From: Dillenia suffruticosa
Taxonomy: Eukaryota > Streptophyta > Magnoliopsida > Dilleniales > Dilleniaceae
Length of the DNA: 64,000 nucleotides
NCBI GenBank assembly: GCA_033439265.1
Contig: JAVTVX010000024.1
Coordinates: 17,840,501 to 17,904,500 of the forward strand
Direction of reading: 5' to 3'
The number at the start of each line of letters is the position of its first letter. The stretch's first letter is position 1. Positions 57,791 to 64,000 of the stretch are shown in pieces. The notes below the pieces were generated by a model. That model was given only the letters and a program-made list of their open reading frames with translations, made no database searches and was not told where the DNA came from. The position numbers and the translations under genes were made by a program.

Positions 57791-60140
57791 AGGAGAGGAG
57801 ATTGAAAGATACATATATGACTAACAAGAGACAGGATTAAAAGTTATGAACAACATTGAAAAAACTTATTTTTTATTTTTTACTTTAAGCAAAGAAAATT
57901 GTCAACGGATGAGAGAGAGGGATGTGAAGATTTGGGAGATTGGGAGATGATTTTAAAGAATTTAGGAGATGAGGAGAAATTATTTTTAATTTTTTTGCTG
58001 TTAAAAAGAATAGAGAAATTATAGAATAAAATTTTAAAAGAGAAGATGAAAAATAAAATATATATTTTTTTGAAATTATCAAAAATTTCAAAAATTCCAT
58101 TTATATTTACATTTATTTAATATACTTATTTCTTTATATATTAAATTAAATTAATAGATGGGTTTGGCAAAAATTGATAAAAAAAAGCTGTCGGAAGAAA
58201 TCATATCATATTTATATATCATAGTTATATTTTGTAATGATTCCTTAGATTAGATTAAAGTTGTGAGTTATATTAGAAATCTCGATAGAGATATATGCCC
58301 ATGATACAAACAAAAAGAAACAAAGTATAGATAGAAAGTTCCAATTTTATAAAAATAAATAAATTTTCAAATATTTTTTAAGCAAATTTTAGAAAAGGAG
58401 GTTATAAGTTTTTTTCTTCAAAAATCTTTTTCTTTATCTTAATAATCAATTTTTTTTTAATATTCTCTAATCTTTAGTTACATCTAACAATACAATAAAA
58501 TCTTGTTTATCTCATTTTTTTCTCAACATCTATAAAATATTTTATAATCTTTTTTTCTAATTTTTTTTGGACGGCATCATATAAAAATAATCTTTTTACT
58601 ATTTTATATGTGTTTTTTTCCGCAATTTGCATGCATGTTAAAATTAATAGTTGTTTTGTCACGGTAATTAACTTATTTTTTTTAATCTCACACCAAAAAT
58701 AATAACATACCAAATATCAATGAAAATTTTATAATAATTATATCTAGAGTCCTTAGAGTCCTTAGTTTGTATTTTGGTTAGTTTAAACAATTGAAAAGTA
58801 GTTTGTGTATTATTGTATGTGTCTCTGAGTTGTATTTTATAATTTGTAATTAATGATGTTATATGTATGATTATATTGTTTTTTTTTATTATGAAGTCAA
58901 TATATTATATATTATGATTAGGATTAAATTGTGTTAGTGTTTTATGAAGTTTTATGAATAATCTTTTTACTATTTTATATGTGGTTTTTTTCCGCAAATT
59001 GCATGCATGTTAATATTAATAGTTGTTTTGTCACGGTAATTAACTTATTTTTTTTAATTTCATACCGAAAATAATAACATACCAAATATCAATGAAAATT
59101 CTATAATAATTATATCTAAAGTCCTTAGAGTCCTTAGTTTGTATTTTGGTTAGTTTAAACAATTGAAAGTAGTTTGTGTATTATTGTATGTGTCTCTGAG
59201 CTATATTTTGCAATTTGTAATTAATGATTTTATATGTATGATTATATTGATTTTTTTTTATTATGAAGTCAATATATAATATATTATTATTAGGATTAAA
59301 TTGTGTTAGTGTTTTATGAGGTTTTATAAAGTTATGAAGTTTTGCGTCCCATCCCATGAGTTTTGTAATTTTTTTATTAAGAAATTTTAATACATTTTTT
59401 TTTATGTTAAATTGTTGAATTGAATAAAAGATTGATTGAAAGATTGAAAGAAAGTTGTCATGAGAGAGAGAGAGAGAGAAGAGATTGAAAGGGGTGACTG
59501 ACAAGAAAAGATTGAAATTATGAACAACCTTGGAAAATGAGCTCCTTTTACTTTCGCAAAAAGGGTTGTAAAGATATTTGGAGATTGGGAGGTGATTTTA
59601 AGATGAGAAGAAATTGAAAGATGCATTTGCTGCTCAAGGATAGAAGAAAATTATAGAAGAGAAGATGAAAAATAAAATATAATATTTTTTGATAAAAGGG
59701 CTCAAAATTTTCGAACACTTCATTTATATTTATATTTATGTAATGTACAATATCATCACAAAATTATAGAAGAGAAGATGTAAAATAAAATATAATATTT
59801 TTTGACAAAAGGGCTCAAATTTTTCGATCACGATCATGAAAAATAATATGGTTATATATTAAATTAAATTATTAGCTCTTGGTAAAAAAAAGCTCACGAA
59901 AGAAATCATATCATAATTTATGTTTTGTAATAATTCTTTCTCAAGTTTTTGGGTTAAAGTTGTCAATTATATTAGAAAGTTCGTGCCCTTTTATCTTAAT
60001 AATCATATTTTTTTTTATCTTTTAGTTATATCTAAAATTTTTAACATTACAATAAATTCTTTTTTGTCTCATTTCTTTCTCGACATCTATAAAATATTTC
60101 ACAATTTTTTTTGAATTCTTTATATTTTTATAATAACAAT
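57480..60140. repeat. Nested direct repeats: about 1 kb pair plus a 371-base tandem pair
   Basis: 58588-58958 and 58959-about 59330 are tandem copies (both start TAATCTTTTTACTATTTTAT, offset 371). The surrounding sequence is also duplicated. About 57500-58587 resembles about 59190-60135, including GA-rich runs (57754-57790 and 59463-59480), GAAGAAATCATATCAT, and TCTCATTT/ATCTATAAAATATTT near both ends. No coding similarity was found. Confidence 0.75.
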
Positions 60141-61349
60141 TTGACAAGTGATAAATACAAAAGTTTTTATTGTGGCGCAAGGAAAAGAAAAGAGAATTAT
60201 ATAGTTTTACTTTCGCACCAAATCGATTTGTTTGTCGAATAGGTAGCAAAAAAATTTATTTGTCCACGGTAGCAAATTAAGCCTATCCTATCCTATGAGA
60301 CACTAAGCTTAAAGCAACAAACAAAAAATAAATAATTAAAGCAATAATAAATAGTAGAAACAAATATTTAAAAAAAAGTAATTACTTGAGAAATTTGTTT
60401 TTTATGGATACAAAAATAAAATAATGAAAAAATGGATAGAAAGAAAAAAATAACAAAACCAAAAAAATAAAAATTAATTTTTGACAAGTCAAATTTGAAC
60501 TTGCTTTGCCATCATCGGCGAAGTTTGAAGTTTGGTAAAGTGTAAACAAAATAGAAAAAGATAATTTGAACTTGAGAAGCTCCTGTGACAGATAAACTGA
60601 CAAGTCAAACATTTTGGTTGGTCATTAATGTGAGCAGAAAATCACAGGAACAAGAAATTTCAACTTTTTGAAAAGAAGGAATGAATTTTTGACTTTAGTA
60701 ACTCGGTTCTGGTGACTGGCATATACAACCAAGAAGCGAAGAAAAAAATAAAACAAATTTTAAAGGAAGTGCTGCCACGACAAGACTCCTCCTTGCACTG
60801 CACTCCATTCACACCCCGCCACGCCACTTAGCCACTGTACCTGCACGGCCTTCCATTGCCTAGCACTGCACATACACTTCCACAACACTACTACTAGCCA
60901 TAAGAAAATAATAAATTTCAAAGTTCTGCAACTGCTTGCCCGCCCGCCAAGTGCCACCCTCCACTGCCCCTTACCACTACACTCCTGCACTCTCCAGCTA
61001 CTACACTTCTGCACTCTCCAGCTACACTACTACACTACTGCACTCTATCCTACCATCCGAGCTACCACGAGCTAACAGTGCAGTTATACTACTACTTAAC
61101 TAAACATTTCTCTCAAAACTCACTCAGAACTTACTCATCACTTTCCTCTCACCACTCACTCTTGCTACTCACTCATAAACTAACTCCTGTCCTCTCGGTA
61201 CTCGCTCTTTACTCACAAATAAACTGCTGTCCAAACTCCTCTCTCGGCTCTGTCTCTGCAAGCTTCCTTCACGGCTCCTTCCTACCCTTTCCTTCAAACT
61301 GCCTCTCTTCCTTCTTCAGTGCCTCTCCCAAAGTCACAAACTCGACACA
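60141..61349. other. Spacer / upstream region of the long ORF
   Basis: It is AT-rich to about 60760, then richer in C and A with repeated CACTACTACACTACTGCACTCTCCAGCTAC-type phrases (60970-61040) and ACTCACTC phrases (61120-61220). This is consistent with a 5' leader, though no promoter element is clear. A minus ORF at 60760-61014 looks like a shadow. Confidence 0.45.
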
Positions 61350-62913
61350 ATGGCCTCATCACCTAGAAAAGGAAAAATAATTATGATAGAATCAGAAGAA
61401 AGCAAACACTTTCCATCTCTGAAAAAAAAACAATCTATTTCAGAAGCTATTTTCTCATCACAACATTACTTCGGGTCGATTAATTGATTGGAATTTTCTT
61501 GATAGTATAAGTTTTCAGTATGGAAGTTATTTAAAAAAAGTGTGCCGATCTTGGATTCTTAATCCAGATAAAAATATATATGAGAATGCGGTGAGAATTT
61601 TTTATAATAATATGAAAAAAATCCATAACGATTATGTAGTTATTGATGGTAATATTAGTTCGTGTAGTTTTCAAAGTTATTTTGATGGTGAAATAATTAA
61701 AGTGACTCCTAAGATGATATGCAAAGAGGCTAATCTTTCGTGGGTAGAGTATGAAGAGTGTGCTTCATATTTAAATACTGAAATAATAATGGATGTTAAA
61801 ATAGTATTTAATGATGATAATTTAGAATGTTTTAGCACAAATGCTACTGATTTAAATTTTCAAGAACGAATTCTTCTTTTTTTAATTATACACGCTATTA
61901 AACCATGTGCGGGAAATTATACATCTATTACCCGAGATGATTTTTGGTTAATGTCGCGTATAATTGAAAGGAAAAATCTAGGTTTACATTTTTTACTTCC
62001 TTATTTTATGATATCTTTAAGAGATTTTTCTAATAATTTATCATATTGTAGTATGATAAGTGGTATTTTAAAAAGTCACGGAATAAATCTACAGAAAGAA
62101 AATCATTTACAATTAAATATGATTAAAAATAGTATAAATAACAGAACTTTACGTAGAGTTTATTGGGTGTGTGAAGATGGAATTTGGATAAATTTAAAAA
62201 GAAGAGGTGTTCCAAAGCCACGAGCGGAAGAAGTTCATGATGATGTAAATCTGAATGATGTAAATGAAAATGAGAAAAGGAGGTGGGAAGAATTGTTTGA
62301 ATATATGAATCAGATGAAATTACAGTTGGATAGTGTTCGGAGTGAAGTAGGCAAGGTTCGTAGCGAAGTGGGTGAGGTTCACAGTGAAGTGGAAGAATCA
62401 CGAAAAAAAATTGGACAAATTCGAAACGAAGTGGGTGAATTAAGACATAATTTTGATGAATTTAAGCAGCATGAAATTGGACAAATTCGAAACAAAGTTG
62501 GTGAATTAAGGCATAATTTTGATGAATTTAAGCGACATGATTATAATTTGAAGGAACAGAACCAGGAAGATCATGTGAGAATGATAGGTTGCTTGATAAG
62601 TAAGGAGACGAATGTAGGGGTGAATAGTAATTTTATTAAATGTATAAGAGATCATTTGCAGCTCGAAACATCTTCCTCCAGAACCCCAGAACCTAGACCA
62701 GCTGCGAGCTCTGCCTATCCGGCCTACCCATTCGTCATTCGTCCTCCAAGGACTTCATTTGCTTCATTTTCTTCTCCTCCCAAATCTAATCTTAATCCTT
62801 TTGATATTGGTGAAATGATAAGAGGAATACCATCCTCTTCTGTTGCGACTGCTTCTGCCACTGCCACTGTAACTGGTGGAACTGCAAGTAGAACTACATC
62901 GTCTTCTCAATAG
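61350..62913 (+). CDS. Putative plant transposon protein (Transposase_32-like) with coiled coil; one frameshift near the N-terminus
   Basis: A 457-codon frame runs from 61540 and stays open upstream to about 61423. The nearest good start, ATG at 61350 (MASSPRKGKIIMIESEES), is in another frame, so one frameshift lies between about 61420 and 61485, close to a run of nine A. Numbering from 61540: residues 1-225 form the domain shared with 22785-23448 (ENAVRIFYNN, IIKVTPKMICKEANLSWVEY, LNFQERILLFLIIHAIKP, ITRDDFWLMSR). About 250-345 is a coiled coil with a 22-residue repeat (IGQIRNEVGELRHNFDEFK at 291 and 313, 66 bases apart). 375-457 is a Pro/Ser/Thr/Ala-rich tail. No membrane segment was seen. 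Codon use is AT-rich like the flanks. Function is unknown, and the Pfam-type name comes from memory of the family's layout. Confidence 0.7.
62410..62541. repeat. 66-base tandem duplication in the coiled coil
   Basis: ATTGGACAAATTCGAAAC starts at 62410 and again at 62476. The unit is 66 bases (22 codons, about three heptads), which keeps the coiled-coil register. Confidence 0.85.
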
Positions 62914-63160
62914 AGCAGAGCAAAAAAATTTCGACCCAAAGTTCAATTTCCTTAATTCCAAATTTTTCCTTTTTTTTTTCGTGTATCATTTTTTTTCCAT
63001 GTGTCATAATATAATAGTATAATATATCGTGTATCATGTATCATGTAGTCATGTATCGGATCCAAATATTAAATGAACACTATTTTTCTTATTTTTTTCA
63101 TTTTCTAAATTTTTCAAAATTTTCTTTATGTTAAATTTTTTAATTTTTATAATATGTAAA
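62914..63160. other. AT-rich 3' flank of the long ORF
   Basis: It contains repeated CGTGTATCAT / ATGTATCATGTAGTCATGTATC phrases near 62980-63060. No gene was seen. Confidence 0.5.
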
Positions 63161-63164
63161 AATT

Positions 63165-63640
63165 GGTTGCTATGCCGCAATCGGGCCACCCGCGGCCGGG
63201 CCATACAACGGCTAGGACGCGCGCATGCCACACAGCGTGGCATGTGCTCATGCAATGCACGTGAAGGGCCTGCATGCATGCAAGGGGCAGTGCGAGTGCC
63301 CACGCGTGCCACTACGCATGCCATTGCCCGTTGCATGCGTTGATGCAAGTGCCTGCGGGCGCCCGCTCATGCCACCGCGCGGGCCATCCATCCATGCAGT
63401 TCCCATGCGCGGGGCATGCGAACAGCCAAGGGCCAGCCTTCCATGCATGCAACCCCCGTACGGGGCATGCGAGCAGCAAAGGCCCAGCTTTCCATGCATG
63501 CAGCGCCCACATGGGGCATGCGAACAGCGAGGGCCTAGCCTTCCATGCATGCAGCGTGGGCGCTCGGTCATGCCAGCCTTGGCGCCCGCCAGCCCTGGCA
63601 CCCGTGCACACACAACCATGCCACCCCACGCGACTAATTA
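63165..63640. repeat. GC-rich GCATGC minisatellite island 3
   Basis: The best part, about 63386-63560, is three imperfect units of about 60 bases with GGGGCATGCGAACAGC and CCTTCCATGCATGCAGC. Read as protein it gives a 20-residue periodicity in several frames on both strands, which shows that the ORFs (for example 63225-63824) are by-products of the repeat. An AT-rich flank with AATGATATTAAATTA follows, as after island 1. Confidence 0.85.
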
Positions 63641-64000
63641 CTCCATTTTTTATATTATTAAATTAGATTCATTAATATTATTTTTTAAAAATTATAATGA
63701 TATTAAATTACCAATTTCTATAATACATATAATATCAAATCATCTAAAATATTTTATCATTTTATTTCATTATCAATTATCAATGAACCATCTAAAATAT
63801 TATGTGATTATTTTATCATTTTAATTCATTATCAATTATCAATCAACGAAGCCAAAATTTTTAGAATTATCAATCAACCAAGGCAAAATATTTAGAAAGC
63901 TCTAACACATTTTATTATGTTATTTCAAAACCGTGAAAAACTTTCATTTTGTTAAAAAACTTTTATTTGTTTTTTGTTTGAGGGCGCTTACTTAAATACT
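63641..64000. other. AT-rich end of window
   Basis: It starts with the flank shared with the other GC-rich islands. Short repeats of ATTATCAATCAAC/CATCTAAAATATT follow at 63730-63890. No gene was recognised. Confidence 0.5.

Noticed and set aside
63225-63824. 199-codon plus ORF and overlapping minus ORFs in the GC-rich island
   Set aside because: The 20-residue periodicity appears in multiple frames on both strands because the DNA repeats every 60 bases. No family similarity was seen.

Overview
This window is repeat-rich nuclear DNA from a flowering plant, probably a eudicot. The basis is AT-rich background, plant-type Ty1/copia and chromodomain Ty3/gypsy elements with initiator-Met tRNA primer sites, CACTA DNA transposons, tRNA-derived SINEs, an L1-type LINE relic, and one spliced host gene of a plant-only type. 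Almost all coding signal belongs to mobile elements and most of it carries stops and frameshifts. I see no rRNA, CRISPR or prokaryotic features.

Layout from left to right. 1-6770: 3' part of an autonomous-type CACTA element (decayed TNP2 transposase, a second coiled-coil gene remnant, terminal TATAGTG), inserted in a minus-strand copia fragment (6774-9015). 9142-30421: a minus-strand SIRE-type copia element with about 1.9 kb LTRs, gag, pol and an extra domain behind RNase H. Its left LTR is split by a complete minus-strand chromodomain gypsy element (9908-20494; TSD TAACC). 30422-32205: AT-rich spacer with an inverted SINE pair (31674-31942). 32206-33162: the one convincing host gene (minus, two exons, one membrane segment), followed by a LINE relic (33930-34445) joined to a decayed duplicate of the host gene's first exon (34451-34785).

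34806-48088: a minus-strand copia element cut by a plus-strand chromodomain gypsy element (35056-44084; TSD TCATG, about 2.4-2.5 kb LTRs) and by a non-autonomous CACTA element (44198-45832; TSD TTT), which itself carries a SINE. 48089-64000: very AT-rich DNA with a GACGG-rich candidate transposon end, a minisatellite, a SINE relic, three GC-rich GCATGC minisatellite islands with a shared AT-rich flank, a minus-strand transposon-type Ulp1 cysteine protease gene (about 52740-55690), nested direct repeats (57480-60140), and a long ORF of the putative plant transposon protein type with a coiled coil (61350-62913).

The most interesting link is that the long ORF at 61.5 kb and the extra domain behind RNase H in the SIRE-type copia element (22785-23448) are homologous over about 230 residues. 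In the copia element the domain is in frame with the end of pol, in the position where SIRE elements have their envelope-like gene. Nesting gives a relative order: SIRE-type copia before its gypsy insert; the 34.8-48 kb copia before its gypsy and CACTA inserts.
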